From Onchocerca lupi (Eukaryota; Nematoda; Chromadorea; Rhabditida; Onchocercidae): 64,000 nt of DNA. Positions 13,237 to 26,800 of this stretch are shown piece by piece. The DNA is taken from the NCBI GenBank assembly GCA_028564675.1, contig JAOVVO010000056.1, positions 124,001 to 188,000 on the forward strand. Direction: 5' to 3'. The position numbers and the translations under genes were made by a program. The notes under the pieces are model-generated. The model saw only the letters and a list, made by a program, of their open reading frames with translations. It did no database searches and was not told where the DNA came from. Within the stretch, counting starts at the first letter, position 1; every line of letters begins with the position of its first letter.

Positions 13237-16115
13237 TAACTTGATCTTTGCTTAATCATTGCTTGTTGTCTCGTAAATTTGAACTCCATATGCAATATGT
13301 TATAAAGGTCACTTTGTTAGTCAAAACTTTTTGACTTTGGCATTTAAAATGCATTGTTTCCACATTCCACCAATTTTTGAACGCCAATCAAGTGATCCCT
13401 TTTTTTTTTCAAAATGTATCAGTACGCAGTGATTATTCGCTGCCATTGACCGAAAACATTTTCTGATCATAGTTTGCTGTGTCATCATGAATGTCATTAA
13501 TAGCTTACTTGGTGAATATAATCCGGAAGACATATATTCCGATTATTCGTCTCGCTTCTGTATTTCTTTCGGTTTAAAAATGATTTGTATGAATCTCTAC
13601 CCGCATTTCTCCCATATTGTCTACCTTATATTTTTTTTTTTCGGAGTATTCAGTTTAAATTTTTACCTCTGATCAGTAAGTTCCTGCTTTATTGTCGAAT
13701 TCAGAGTACTAATTAATTAGTGGCATGCAAGACGGACAATAAAGTCATTTTTTATGAAAACCATCTAGTGTTATTAGACTTTTCTTGAACGCTGTCTCGT
13801 ATGCAGCTAGCTACTAGATCTTGCCAACTTTGTTTTCAAAAAGTAAAACTCATGTCAATACTGTTTGACCATCATAGTTGACACAGGATACCGAGATAGG
13901 ATCTTTAAATCAGACCTGAAAAGGAAAAAAAAATTTTATAGTTTAAGATTGACGAAGACCATCAAAACCATAAGATTATGTAGCCATCTAATATCAACAT
14001 TTCCTGATGGTACTTAACTGTAGATTGGTCTTCGCTGTTACAAATATGAATCTCTTTCAGAAGACTGAAGATTCCAAAAGATGTCCCGTTCAACGTATTC
14101 ATTTAGATGATTTAGTGCTTGTAATTGACTACGAAAAAATCTATCCAAATAATACCTGTTGCAAAAAAAAAAAAAAAACTTGGCGCAAGCAAAAGCAAGT
14201 TTTGGAACTGTGAAGAGAAGAATGCATTATAAAGTGATCAGTGATAATGACTAATTTAATCGAATAGTTTAAGCGACTAAAATGAATTATGAGTATGTGG
14301 AACTGTCATACGATACCAAAGAACTTGTTAATCACGTCTTTTATTTTAAATCGAATTGAACTACACTTTGCCTTTCAAAATAAAGTGTCATAGTCGCACA
14401 TGGTACTTAACCCAATGATGGATGCACAAGTAATACCTCCAAGTGATATCACAATTTTTTCCTTTTTTTGTTGTGATGCATGTTTGATCTATCTATCCGA
14501 AATATAGTCATGATTTCTAGATAGAATATAGTGATTAGCTCAAGATAAACTTCAATTTCATATAACATTTCCTTTGCAGGATATTCTTATGATTCTTTGA
14601 AAAATTGAAACATTACATTACGGCATTTCTATTCGTTCCTCATTAAGTATAATTAATGAGTTAGGGTTTTGATTTTTCAGATCACTTTTTTCTCGTATTC
14701 TATCGGATAAAAAGTAGAATTTAGAGTATAAAAATATACAATTTGTCATTTGTATAATATTTATTCCATGTGCCGATCACTGTATTAACCTATATTTTGC
14801 TTTGAATTATTCCAGAATTCATCAGGATGAACTGATTTTCCTTTTGTTAATCCATCTTTGTTCCCATCATTCCTCCAATCATATTGCATGATAGACTGTC
14901 TGATACTAAGGAAAATGTATAGGATGGGAAATGCGCATTCTTAGAAGCATACAGTGAGAAAATTTCAGTTAAAATTTCAGAGAAAATTTCAATTTCAGTT
15001 AAAATTTCACTTTCCGTTGCTGGAAGTTTAAAAATTTAGAATTTATGTTAATTAATTTGTTTCATAATTAAGAAATTTTTGAATGATAGCTTATTTCTCT
15101 GGTAATCAACAATTTATAGCCCATTTCGATAAATTCTACACAATATCACCACTTCATTCCGCTTTATTTGTATTCTAAAGAAGCATAAAAAGATTTTGCT
15201 AAATTTTAAGTTCTTCTGTCACATTAAATCTTACGAACGTTCTTCAATAAATTTTTCATTGTAACTGTTTAATTATTTTTCAAACTACTCTGTTTTCACC
15301 TTGTTTGCATGGATCAGTCTATAATCCAATTCGATCCGATCTGATCCATTTTTAATTCTTACTTCATTTAAAGACTGTTCGAACTGTTGAATAAGAAATT
15401 AAATTTTGATTCAAGAAATAGAAAAGCGAATTCTCCACGGAATGATTATATGAAAATAGCACAAAAATTTGTAGAAGACAGAGTGCGTAATAACCTCCAC
15501 GAGAGCACATCTTTCAGAGTGATGGAAAATCGCGAAGGGATAGGATTCAGCGGCTGAAGTGGACAGGACAACTAACTGAAAGAAACAAATGGACGGTGTG
15601 TTGAGTCGCTCCATTGTCTTCCGCTTTGCGAAATTCCAGTCTGCGAAGAATTGCGAATTGCAGTGAGGGGTGGGTGGGAAGCAATGTGGGATGATAATTG
15701 GAGAGGATTCTTTTGAAGGATTGTGGTTTCTATGTGTATCATTTTGATAAAGTAAATCAGAAAAAAAGCGGTGTCAGTTTTAGAAAAGGAATATATTTCA
15801 GAAATATCAGTGCTGCTTTCATCTAGCCTCTATATGTTATGGTTTTTTAGTGTTCATTCCTTAAACGAATTTTACTTCTAAATTGAATGAACGGTGATGT
15901 TCTTTAATCCTCTAAGAATAATTGAAAAATAGAAATGAAGCAGTGAAATTAGTAGATCGGAAATTTTCCAAGATGAAAACTACTAATGTCTATAATTCTA
16001 GTCATTTCATTGATTGCTTTTGTTGTTGAAGAGGATTTGTATTTTTGGAAGAGAAGTTTGGAAATTTTCGGCAAGTAAGAATAATTTTAGGTAATAAAAA
16101 TCTTCTGTGTATAGA
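13237..16115. other. Intergenic; ERp44 upstream region
   Basis: No convincing gene. The stretch near 14044-14160 contains a short open frame after a TTTCAG, but it has no matching exons. A GC-richer block at about 15480-15690 may be part of the ERp44 promoter. Candidate trans-splice acceptors for ERp44 are ATTTTAG at about 16090 and TATAG just before the ATG. Confidence 0.5.
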
Positions 16116-18961
16116 ATGATAGTAAGGAGTTATTGGTTATCGCTTATAATTTTATCTTTACCATCTGTATTCGCGAATGTCATTTGGTTGGATATGGATA
16201 ATCATGATGGTATCATCAAAAGTGCTCAGGTATAAGATTCTGCAAGATTTTTGGCGAATTTTCTCGACAGATTTAGTAACATTATAGATCGAAGATATCA
16301 TTTCAATCATTTTTAAAAGATGCAGAAACCAATCATGCACTAAGAAAGAATGGTTAGTGTGCTTAAACAAACGATATCAATTGGTGATATAATTTCGTCA
16401 TTGAAAAAGCAGCTTTCATTTTAATTTCTGATAACTATGTTGGCTGTATTATTAAATGGTGTAGGAAGAATAATTGACGTTAAACAAAACGTTAATTTTG
16501 CTTTGTACATGATTCTGTTTATTTAAAATGAATCCAGGAACGAAGGTACTTAAACGCTAAATTTAACCTATAAATTCGAACATCACAGCCTACTTAACTT
16601 ATTTTTAACTAACTTTGAGAATAAATGAGTTGTTATTTCTGTCCAGTTTAATGCTACTATATTTTGATCTTTTGTGTGTTGTTTCGCCCCCATTGACTTA
16701 ATCCCAAAACTTTATTGTTTGGAAACAGTTATCGACTGAACTGATCGAAATCCCATTATCTCTTAGTTCTTGTACTGATATTTTATGTGAAATTATTGTA
16801 AGATCTTTAAATAGTATGCCGATAATTATAAATGCTGACATTTCGTCACTGTGGAGATTTAGAGCACAAAAGATTTCATTCATGAATAAAATCATGGGAA
16901 AAATAAATCAAAGGAAAAGTTATATCGGATTTGTTTTTAGATTGCTTATGTTTAAAAATACAGTTACTGTTGAAAATTAATGTATTCTGGTTTTGTTTCA
17001 GGTTGTATTTGTTGCGTTTTGTGCTGATTGGTGCCCATTTAGTCGTCGACTTAGACCAGTTTTTGAGGAAGCTGCTGCAACATTTGCACAAGAGAACCCT
17101 ACAGCAAGTGTAGTTTGGGCTCTTGTGGATAGCGTTGAACAAGTAAAATTTTGCTAGATAAAGTTAACTGATGTGTTCCTTTATATCGATAAAAAAAACT
17201 CTGTATAATAGGAATGCTCATTTTCTGTTGTTTAAGTCCACGCTGTTTATAGGCAAAAATTGCTGATAAGTACTCTGTTAGTAAATATCCAACAATGAAA
17301 GTTTTTATCAATGGAGAATTAGCGAATAAAGAATACAGGTATTTCCGTTACATCACTTGATATTATTTGCACGTTTACAAACAAGAGTTGCTCTATATCG
17401 TTTGATTTCGGTGTAAAAAATTCATTCTACTTAATTGTCAGGTCTACGCGCTCAGTTGAAGCACTCACAGAGTTTGTTAAACGACAGCTGTCATCCAGCA
17501 TAAAAGATTTTGCTAGTAAAAAAGATCTGGAGCAGCAAATGGACAAATCCAAAAGAAATGTGATTGCTTATTTTGCAGACAAAAATAGCCATGAATATCG
17601 AAGTTTCCAGGTTGCATTTTTTGCCAGCTTCAGGTTACTTATATCAGTTTCTAAATAGTTTTTATGAATTGCATTTTGGGATTTATAGAAGGTTGCTACT
17701 ATTTTGCGCGAAGATTGTGCATTTTGGGTTGGCATTAACGAAGATTTGAAAGCTGTGAGTGGGAGCATGATGCATTTCCGAGATCCAGATACTGAAGATG
17801 AGCAGAAGGTTGATATTTCGTTGAGATTATGATAATTGCTTTCGGCACTATCTGGAAGTAAGCGGTAAAAATCTGTAATTATTGAAAGAGATTGGATTTA
17901 TAAAGTTATTTTGAATATATTATGAATTCCGAATTATTCTATGCACCGAAATTTTATTTCAGTTCTCGGGTAATTTTACGGACTACAACTATGTAAAGCA
18001 ATGGCTTACAGACAAGTGTATACCACTCGTACGGGAAGTCACATTTGAAAATGTTGAAGAGCTGACAGAAGAAGGTCTACCATTCTTGCTTTTCTTCAGA
18101 AATCCTGAGAACAAAGAAGGCGACAAAAAGTTTACTGAATTGGTAAATTGTATTTCATGGTACTTCTTTTTTTTTTTTCTTGGTGGCTGAAGAAATTTCG
18201 GGTTCTTAGAATATTAAGTTTGAATAAACATTGGTTTATAATTCAGGTTCATCACTTCCTTTGAGCCAGTATTTTCTATGATTTACTTGAAACTGCTCAT
18301 TAAACATTTCTCATTTGCAGGTAATGCGTGAACTTTATGATCAGAAAAATACAGTCAATGCTTTACTCGCAGATGGTCATAAATTTGCACATCCGCTAAA
18401 ACATTTAGGAAAAACTGAAGATGATTTGCCGGTTTTAGCTATTGATTCGTTTCAACATATGTTTTTGTTTGACAATATGAATGAATTATACGTTCCTGGA
18501 AGGCTTCGGCAGGTATATTTCATTTATATCCGTTGAAATTGTAGTATGATATTTTGGGTGCTATTCCAGTAGAGAACGCTTCCCTTGAGATTGTGAATAC
18601 TTATCTTGCGATTCCCAGTATTTTTAATTTCTCGTTCTTACGTTGCTTCATTTTATATCTACTTCAGCTATAGTATGGATTTCCTATTTTTTGCTAAATC
18701 GATGCAGTGCACTTGGAGCTAAATTAGAATCTTCTATTTCAGTTTGTTCTCGACCTGAATTCTGGAAAATTGCACAAGGAGTTTCATGAAAAAATGGATC
18801 AGGAAATGCTAGATTTGCAAAAACTGGCTTTGAAAAAACTTGAAACGTTTGCTGAAAGTAACGTAAAACCACCGTCATTTGCAACACCTCCTCCTTCTAT
18901 TTTCAAGGAACTGAAGCCTTCGGAAAATCGCTATTCTTTGTTAAGGAAAACGGAATTATAG
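16116..18961 (+). CDS. ERP44: ERp44 (TXNDC4), ER thioredoxin-fold chaperone
   Basis: Eight exons: 16116-16229, 17002-17142, 17253-17338, 17442-17610, 17689-17808, 17963-18142, 18321-18512, 18743-18961. They total 1221 nt, or 406 aa, the same length as human ERp44. A signal peptide (about residues 1-20) precedes the catalytic thioredoxin domain with ADWCPFS, a CxxS site at C49-S52 in place of the CxxC of PDI. This lone cysteine forms mixed disulfides with client proteins and with Ero1. The b and b' thioredoxin-like domains follow, including the conserved stretch CIPLVREVTFEN and the motif EELTEEGLPFL. The protein ends in SENRYSLLRKTEL, so the ER-retrieval signal is KTEL rather than the RDEL of human ERp44. 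Role: pH-dependent retention of client proteins between Golgi and ER. Confidence 0.95.
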
Positions 18962-19589
18962 TTCATAAATCTTATTTTAATGTTATCTTTAAAATGGAAG
19001 TGATAATTCCCGGGCAGCTATTGCCGTCTGTTGCATTCGTTATTCGGCCAAAAATTTCAGACTGTTTTTGAAGTGCGTTATGAAGTGGTTCAATTGTCCC
19101 AGCAGTTCAACTGTTCTTATTGCGCAGCGCTATGTTTTGTAATTATTTTTATACTTAACTTCAGTCACTTCCAGATAATTTCATTTGTGTGAATCTTAGT
19201 TCTTATTTCACTGATTTTTAATATAGAAGTAACAGAAAATAATTATGTGATTTATTTACGAATCATTTTGCGAATGTTGGATTTCTACTTCATGCTCTTG
19301 TCTCTCCGTACCTGTTTCTTAATTAATGGGAATATTTTATGCCGGGAGGAAAAGTATTATTGTTATATTCGTCGTTTGCATGGCTCACCAGATATTTTAG
19401 ATCGGGATTTTAATATTTCACCGCTCTTATCTTTTTTTGATATTTGAGACTAACTGAAGATTTTCTTAGCATATATAATTCTTAGTAAGATTATCCCCTC
19501 TTCTTTCTCCTTTTGTCTGTCGCGGTCGTCTGCATATTTTTTCCCAAATTCTACGATACTGTATGTTAGATGTCTCTGCTGCCACTTGC

Positions 19590-19800
19590 TCTTATTTTCT
19601 TCATTATCACTACTAATTATCACCATTAATTATTATTATTAACTGTTTTTTTGTTTTTATCTTTTATCACTATTATTATTGCTACTATTACTATTATTAT
19701 TATTATTATTATTATTATTACTACTACTACTACTACTATTATTATTATTATTATTACTGTTAGTGATTATTAATTATTATTACTATCATAATTACTATGC
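19590..19800. repeat. TTA/ATT trinucleotide microsatellite
   Basis: An imperfect (ATT)n/(TTA)n tract. The clean core is at about 19686-19758, interrupted by a run of ACT units, and degenerate repeats flank it on both sides. Confidence 0.9.
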
Positions 19801-20562
19801 CTCTATGTAGTGTAGCATGAGATGATTCCAAAAGACTGTATCGTCTTTTTTTAATTCATCCAAGTTTTTATGTATCTCGTTTACGGTTGCTCCATCACTG
19901 GTTTTTCGTAGTTGAGCAGTGAATTGTCGAGTTTATTGATTAAGTGCGCTTCTTTTAGTACATGTAGATTAAATTCTGTAGGATGGACAAACGAAATTAA
20001 TAAGGAAATGTGGCTGAGTTTTTCAAATTAATATCTTAAGCTCAAGCTCTGATTGATTTCGTTTGTTTTAGCACTTATATTTTTTATATTTGCGGTTATT
20101 TTTTATTGGGAGATCCAATGAGCCTAGAATTCAGTTGATTTTCGAATTTAAAAAAAATTTCAGATTCGGAGAGATTTCAATCTGTTGCAATCTGGTTGCT
20201 CCGTAACCTAAATTTAAAAAGCAGAACTGAACTTTTGAAACTGAAGATGCATTATTTAAAGCACGTTCAGATTTAGTTGAAGCAAAAATGTAATCAGTGT
20301 TCATAAGTTGCTTTTCACAATAAACAGAATAAATTTCTAAATTTAATTTAATTTTTTTCTTCTACTCTTTCAGCCTTTTTTTAGACAGTTTTGGCGGCAT
20401 TTTTTGTTTTGTAAATTTTTATAGTTCTATAAAATCAAGTGCATCAACAATTTCAGAAATTCCCCGTATTTGCCGAGATCAATGTTGATGCTTACTTACT
20501 TCGCTGTCATATTCTAATTTGTGCATAAATTCACTTCTTACGAAATTTTTTCAGTTGCATTT

Positions 20563-20743
20563 ATGCATGCATATCATCTATTTGGAGATGCTGTGCGTCG
20601 TGATTTAACAATCTTGCAAAAATTTATTGGGTTAATCAGTTTAGTAATTGGTAAATCAGGAACTTTTATTCATTCATAGTTGCACAGCTGATTTTATATG
20701 TGGTCAATTTATTGTTGCAGTTGATAAAATGATACACATTTGA
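20563..20743 (+). CDS. Candidate small hydrophobic protein, 36 aa (two exons)
   Basis: ATG at 20563 lies eight bases after a strong ATTTTTTCAG site that could be a spliced-leader acceptor. Exon 1 is 20563-20650 (donor GTAAAT) and exon 2 is 20721-20743 (acceptor TTGTTGCAG), giving 111 nt including TGA. The product starts MHAYHLFGDAVRRD, has a hydrophobic stretch around residues 20-30, and ends VDKMIHI. No family is recognised. Short two-exon ORFs arise by chance in AT-rich DNA, so this is only a candidate. Confidence 0.25.
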
Positions 20744-21598
20744 AAAACAGTTTCAGCAGTTTAAAGCAGATTATATTAATATGATGACACAATTAATAGT
20801 ACACTCTGCTTATAACTTTCAATCAATATCACCTCTTGGTTAAAGGTAGTCGATGCATTGTTTGTTCTAACATTCTAAATTTTCAAATTGATCTTTCTAG
20901 CTACTGATTGCGCAGTTGCGAAGCGATGTCTCTTACGCTTTATGTCTACAACATTCAGTAGCCCAGAGTATTATCACATTGTAAAATGATAAGCCAGTGA
21001 CTACGGCGTCATTCTTATCACTCTATTTGGTTATCATCGGAAGCTGACATTTCTTTTTATTTTCCATAAATTGCTCATCAGTAATTCAGCATCTTAGCAT
21101 ATCCCACATATTTTTTGTCAATTTGAATAGAAAGTTTGCAAAGTCCAAGAAATTCAGATTCTGACTGGAAAATCTGTTACGGAAATATTCCAATAGAAAT
21201 TCGACCTTTGGGGACCCATGAAAAACACTTTTCTCGATCCTCACGTTTTTTAGCGAAAACTGCTTTTTATTAACAATTTTGCTGTTCAAGATAAAGAAGT
21301 AACGCCTGCTTTTTGTGTAAGCATAAAGCTTAAAAGATAGCTAGAACGGAAGTATAAGAACATTTTAGTCGAAAGATTGGTAAAGTTTTATCACTTTCTT
21401 TAAGAAATACTGGTAAAATTTTTGACAAAAAAAACTATTTGGCAAAATGCAAAACACTACATTTTTTTAAGAAATATTCGACAATATTTGATAAAAAATA
21501 AAAAATACTATTTCAATTTTCAATTTCAAATTTCTACATTGCTTTCACTTAGAGAAAATAAACGATATGCTTGTCAATTCCAGTTGATTAGTTGGTAA

Positions 21599-23767
21599 AT
21601 GAATCAGGAGGAAAGACAAGTCTTACTTGGAAACGAGTGTGGATCTAGTAACAATTATTCGGGAGAATTCCCATCTAAATATACAGTAACAGATCAGCCT
21701 TGTCAAGTTAACTTTTCGTTCTGGAAAAGAAGACAACACAAAAAACTTCTCCGTAAGGTTATATTTCGCTTCAAATTTCAATTCTCTTTTGTTAATTAAT
21801 TAATATCTATTACCGCAAGGTGAATGTTGCGAGATTATCAAGAAAATGCAGGAACAAATGCAGTATTTGAAAGAGTATGCTATCCTTTGTTTTGTCTTTT
21901 ATGTCAATTTCTCATATAAATAAGAAGAGACGAATGTTATGATAAAAGGTCATCAGTCTTCATCATTTCAATCTAAAAGTTATTATTCTCACCAGTCGTG
22001 CTCTAATCTGTCGAAATTGCAGTATAACGAACATCAGGAACGATTGCTATCCTTGTATCGTCATGATCAACAACTCTTCACCGATTTTTTGCATAAAGAT
22101 GCCGTGAAAGCAACAAATGATGAGGCACAACGAAAACAAAACATAAATAGTATTTTGGCAAAAATAACTTTTGTAACAAACATTATTTTGCTGTTTGCTA
22201 ATGGAATTGCTTCCGTATTATCCGGCTCTCTTTCTATTATCAGGTGTATCTTTTTTTTTTTTTTTTTTTTTAAATTAGGAAATATTTGCGATTCGAAATG
22301 TTTCTGGAAATTTTTTAAACTGGTATTATCATCCATATAATATTTACTTATTTTTTTAATTTTTAAAAATACGAAATTTCCATGAAAATAACTGAAAATT
22401 TGCTTAACTTAGCACATTCCTCGATTCGGCTGTGGATTGTATTAGTGGAGTACTAATTTATATTAGTACTTGGGCTATCAATAATACGGATACATTCAAC
22501 TATCCACGAGGACGAGCACGTTTAGAGCTTATCATTGTTCTGATTTGTTCCGTTATTATGGGTGTTGCCAATATTATGATGATTATTCAATCAGTTGAAT
22601 CAATTATCAATAAGAGTGTGAGATATATGCTGCTTCATTCGCTAAATAATGATAAATTTCAAGAGCGACAAAGCTAGTTGCTTCCTGACTTGTAACTTTA
22701 CTGGATAATTAAACAACCTTAGAAATGCTAATTTCAATTTCAGTACTAATTTAAAAATCTTCTAATTTTTGAATGCTTGAATTTTTATGTATATTAATTT
22801 GCCATAATTTCTCGTTTTTTAGCCAACATTATAGCTGTTGAAATATTGACATATCTTTTAAAAAGTATCATTTGCAGATATACCCGAATGCAAGTATAAC
22901 TACTATTTGCATATTGGTTTCTGCTTGTTCCATAAAAGTATTATTGATGATATTTTGTTATAAACACGGTACACCCGGCTCACGGGTTCGTTTTATTTTT
23001 TTTTCAATAGATATTCGAATTTAATTTAAGGACTGAAAAAAAAAGGAGTTTCTCTGAGAAACAAATCAGATCTGTGATATTTATCAATAGTTGCATCTGA
23101 ATGGCTGATAAAATCAACAATACTGATAAAAATATTTTCAGACATTAGCAATGGATCAACGAAATGATATTATAACAAGTACAGTTGCACTGATTAGTGC
23201 TTTTATTGGCGACAAATATTGGCTTTATGCGGATCCAATTGGAGCCATTTGTGTCTGGTGAAAATATTATTCGTTCTTGAACATAATTCTTGGATTTCAT
23301 ATTTATCTTTCTTTTGATTCTTTCATAAATTTTGCTTTTCATGATTTCTTGATATTTGTAATCACTTTCCGATCAGAATTTTCTTTATGATAATATTTCA
23401 TCAGTTTTTACATAAGAGTGACAAACAAGCATGTTGCAGCACATTTGTGGCATCATCGTGGTTTTTTAATGCAATACACAATATTCCAATGTTGGTGGGT
23501 AAACGTGGGGATCAGGAGAATCTATCACGTATCATTCGAATTTGTGTAGATCACGACGATCACATTAAATGTCTCGATCATGTTATGGTTTATCACACCG
23601 GTTCGTTGGCAACAGTGGAAGTACATATTGTACTGGACGATGATTTACCACTCAAGATCACTCATGATATTATCGAATCGTTGACAAAGAAAATCTCGAT
23701 TTTGCCATTTGTTGAGCGAGCTTTTGTACACGGTGATTACCGTTGTGATGGTGATTGGGCTGAATGA
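21599..23767 (+). CDS. Cation diffusion facilitator transporter (DxxxD, Mn-like type)
   Basis: Seven exons: 21599-21752, 21820-21874, 21980-22243, 22413-22617, 22878-22985, 23142-23257, 23440-23767. They total 1230 nt, or 409 aa. A hydrophilic N-terminus of about 120 residues precedes six membrane segments and a C-terminal cytoplasmic domain with HNIPMLVGK, DHVMVYHTG, VEVHIVLDDDLPL and VERAFVHGDY. Metal-site motifs are DSAVD in TM2 (D162-D166) and DQRND in TM5 (D267-D271). Zn transporters of this family usually have HxxxD there, and DxxxD typifies the Mn group. Likely role: H+-coupled efflux or vesicular loading of Mn2+ or a related divalent metal. The exon 2/3 junction is the weakest. Frame excludes simpler options, but an alternative acceptor nearer 22020 would give a more family-like join. 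Confidence 0.85.
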
Positions 23768-23818
23768 TTTGATATTCATTCCTTCATTTCTATTCATGTA
23801 TGCTTTGCTAGACTTATT

Positions 23819-23854
<36 letters not shown>

Positions 23855-26800
23855 TAACCTACGAATTTGAAGCAAAATCTATGACAAGTAATTCTGATAC
23901 TTTTTTGTATCCCAATCCTCAGGATGAAAATGAAAACTTGAAGATTATACGGAAGAGCGGTATAAACTCTACAAATCTGTAGGAGAAAAGGGATTAATTT
24001 CTGACCTAAAAATTCTCGAATCGATAGCCAGTAATTCAACTCAATATGAAAAAGAAAGAAAAAAGTTTATTCCTTTTATTGAAATTGTTATATTTATTTG
24101 CACGTTGTGACCAAACATCGTTAGAGCTCCTTCATGTGACTGCAATAAGTTCAAGTTATCAGTTATCGTGATTCACCAAATTAGATTTTTATTGAGTGTT
24201 GAAGTTAATTTTCCCTTGAATTATATCAATTACCACATGAAACATACTGAATGTTGCTTTAAATTTTGTTCGAAATTTGATGATATTGAAATTTAAGGTT
24301 TTTTTTTTCCAGAATATAAAGAAATAAATCCCAGTGCATTTTCCATCATTATCTGTATCTGGTTCTTAATTTGTGAGTTCAGGCAAATCTCAGCGAATTA
24401 TTTGATAAATCATATTTTTCTATACAATCTTCTAATTCTTTATCATTCATAACTACTATATATCGTTGAAATTCTGATCATTCATTGTACATGTATCGCT
24501 TATTTTTAAGAACAAAAAAATAATAATGTCTATGGGTCAAGGTTACAGCTGTCTGAAACTAATTCACACAGTTTCGTAAGATATGATATGATACATTTGG
24601 CTGGTCAACTTTCAGCACTAAGTGTTCAGTTAAAAGATTTTTATTTCATAGATTGTGCTTCTGGGAAAGGAGCTACAATAAAGCCTTTTTGTTCTTACTT
24701 ATTAAATTCAGCTTGCCTTAAATGCTTCATTTGATAGTTACCAGCGTCTTTTTTGCATTGCGAAACAAAAATCGAAAAAGAAATCAAAAATCAAAATTGA
24801 TAATGGACGATTGACTTTCTATACTTACCTTACCTGCATCATTATCAGATTCCGCACTCGGAATTTGAGTGATTTTTGTCATTTAACAAATTTTAGGCAA
24901 CAAAAAATGGTAATCACCCAATATTTGGGCAATCTGCGAATCTACTTAAAACCATTCATTAAATAGTATACATTTGAAATATCATTTAGAGATGACACCT
25001 GAAACTTACCGAAGTATTTGTATTGCCACAAATGCTTTCTAATTGGTTATGCAAATATGAGGCTTTGAATCTCTTTTGAACTCTTCAATTTTGATCTTTT
25101 TCAATAAAACTCACGTTCTGAAATAATATCATGACGTAAAAGATCCGAACAAATTGTGAATCGTAGTCATTGTAAAATAATATGTTCATAAAAGCTTTAA
25201 AGTCATGAATAACGAATTATGTATTTTCCAAATAATTTTGGTTGACTGGCCATAACAACAGTTTCTTTAATTCAAATTTCTCTGCATGCCAAGTGCATCA
25301 AATGAGAATATCAGAATTCTAAACGTATTTAATTTTAACTATCATAAATTAGAACAAAAACAAAATAAAAACAAAATTATAGTATAACTTGCGCTTTGAA
25401 TTTTGAAATTTAATCATTCCTTCTCAGACTGCAAAGTTTTTAAATAAGAAAGTACAATTAATTTCGCATTAACTTCAGTAACATATTTGAAAAAGTTACG
25501 AAACAATATTAAAATGTCTAATGGCTAAATCAGAAGTATTCTTCCATTGCAGTTCTCAAGAGAAAAAATTGCATTACTTTGCTCATCTGATAATGGAAGT
25601 TATATTTTTGGAGCGTATATGTGGCAGATACTCAGCAAAACTGGTAACAGAAAAATTTGGCAAAATTTGCATAAGTGATTTCCCAATTGCCATCAACATG
25701 AGCAGATTGATTTATGACAGAGAAACTGGCAAGCAAAACTGAAGAACAGATGATGAATCGTTCATTGAGTTCTTTTGTAAGGTTCATTGTTAACGGAACA
25801 AATCATTTTTCAAATATTGCTTTGAAAAATATTGCTTTTTTTTCTTGAAGGGAAGTGCCATACTAGGAAAAGTTAAAAGAAGCCATGACATAGAAAATAT
25901 GCTGTGTGCAATAAGCGATCCACCCGTGGAAGTAAAGCCATATCTAAAATCATAAAAAAAATAAATAAATTGTTACAATGCGTGATAAATTTTCTCATGT
26001 TTATTTCCGTAAAGTATTTTCTTTGCTTATAGTTTATTTCTTATAACTTGAGCAACTAAGTTCACGATGTAACTTCATATTGGATAATCCATTTTTGAGT
26101 TTTGTAAATTATGTTGAAACCAAATAAATCAACAATTCATTTAAAGTGTCACAAATGAACTGCAAAAGTAACATAATTTTTATATTGAAAATGAAGCAAT
26201 GAGAAGATCAGAGAAAATCTCTACTGATTTTTGAAGAATAAATTCGCAAACATGAGAATTTCTTGGATATACAAAAAAATGTAAAAAATGTAGCTAATTG
26301 CGTACCAGCTAATCATATCATTTCAGCACTTCGAATAAATAAATATTAGAAATGAAGTGAATTTTAAATTTAACAAATATAAATTCTTCATCTCTGAATG
26401 CTTTTGTTACAGCAATCAAGAGATGTGAATTATGTTGAAAATATTTTGCAGTTCAAGAAATTCATTTCTTAATCCTGAAAGAGTTTGTTTTTCTTTGTGC
26501 TTCTTATATAATAGACAAATTTCAGCAGTGATATATTCATTTTCATCTGAAATATGCAGATTTAAAGCAATAAATCATTGACGGCGTTTCAAAAATAAGA
26601 TATACGAGAACTTATCACATGTTTTGTCATAAAAATGCATGCAAGATAAGCAGCTTACCTAACCGAATTTAAGTATTTTCTAAGGTGATTACGGTCGCTG
26701 TGTTGCAGAATATTGGAGATAGCATAATTTAGTCATTTAGTTTTTGGTAAATAATTGTCAAATTTTAGCTGAAATGACTGTATTATTAATTTGTTTAGAA

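Larger units (their letters stand above)
18962..21598. other. Intergenic with microsatellite and one candidate small gene
   Basis: Begins with the ERp44 3' UTR. It holds the TTA/ATT microsatellite near 19.6-19.8 kb and a two-exon small ORF at 20563-20743. A CAATTCCAG site at about 21574-21582, 16 bp before the next ATG, is a likely trans-splice acceptor for the CDF transporter. Nothing else is recognisable. Confidence 0.5.

Noticed and set aside
14007..14213. Frame containing RIHLDDLVLVIDYEK, faintly like a retroelement-associated segment
   Set aside because: The similarity is too weak, it ends in a poly-A lysine run, and no reverse transcriptase, integrase or terminal repeats are nearby.
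24478..24882. Two-exon minus-strand ORF (42 aa) with ideal splice signals
   Set aside because: Too short and without similarity or upstream support; kept only as a note in the intergenic entry.
25521..25742. 73-codon + ORF
   Set aside because: No start context, splice sites or motif; chance ORF in AT-rich DNA.
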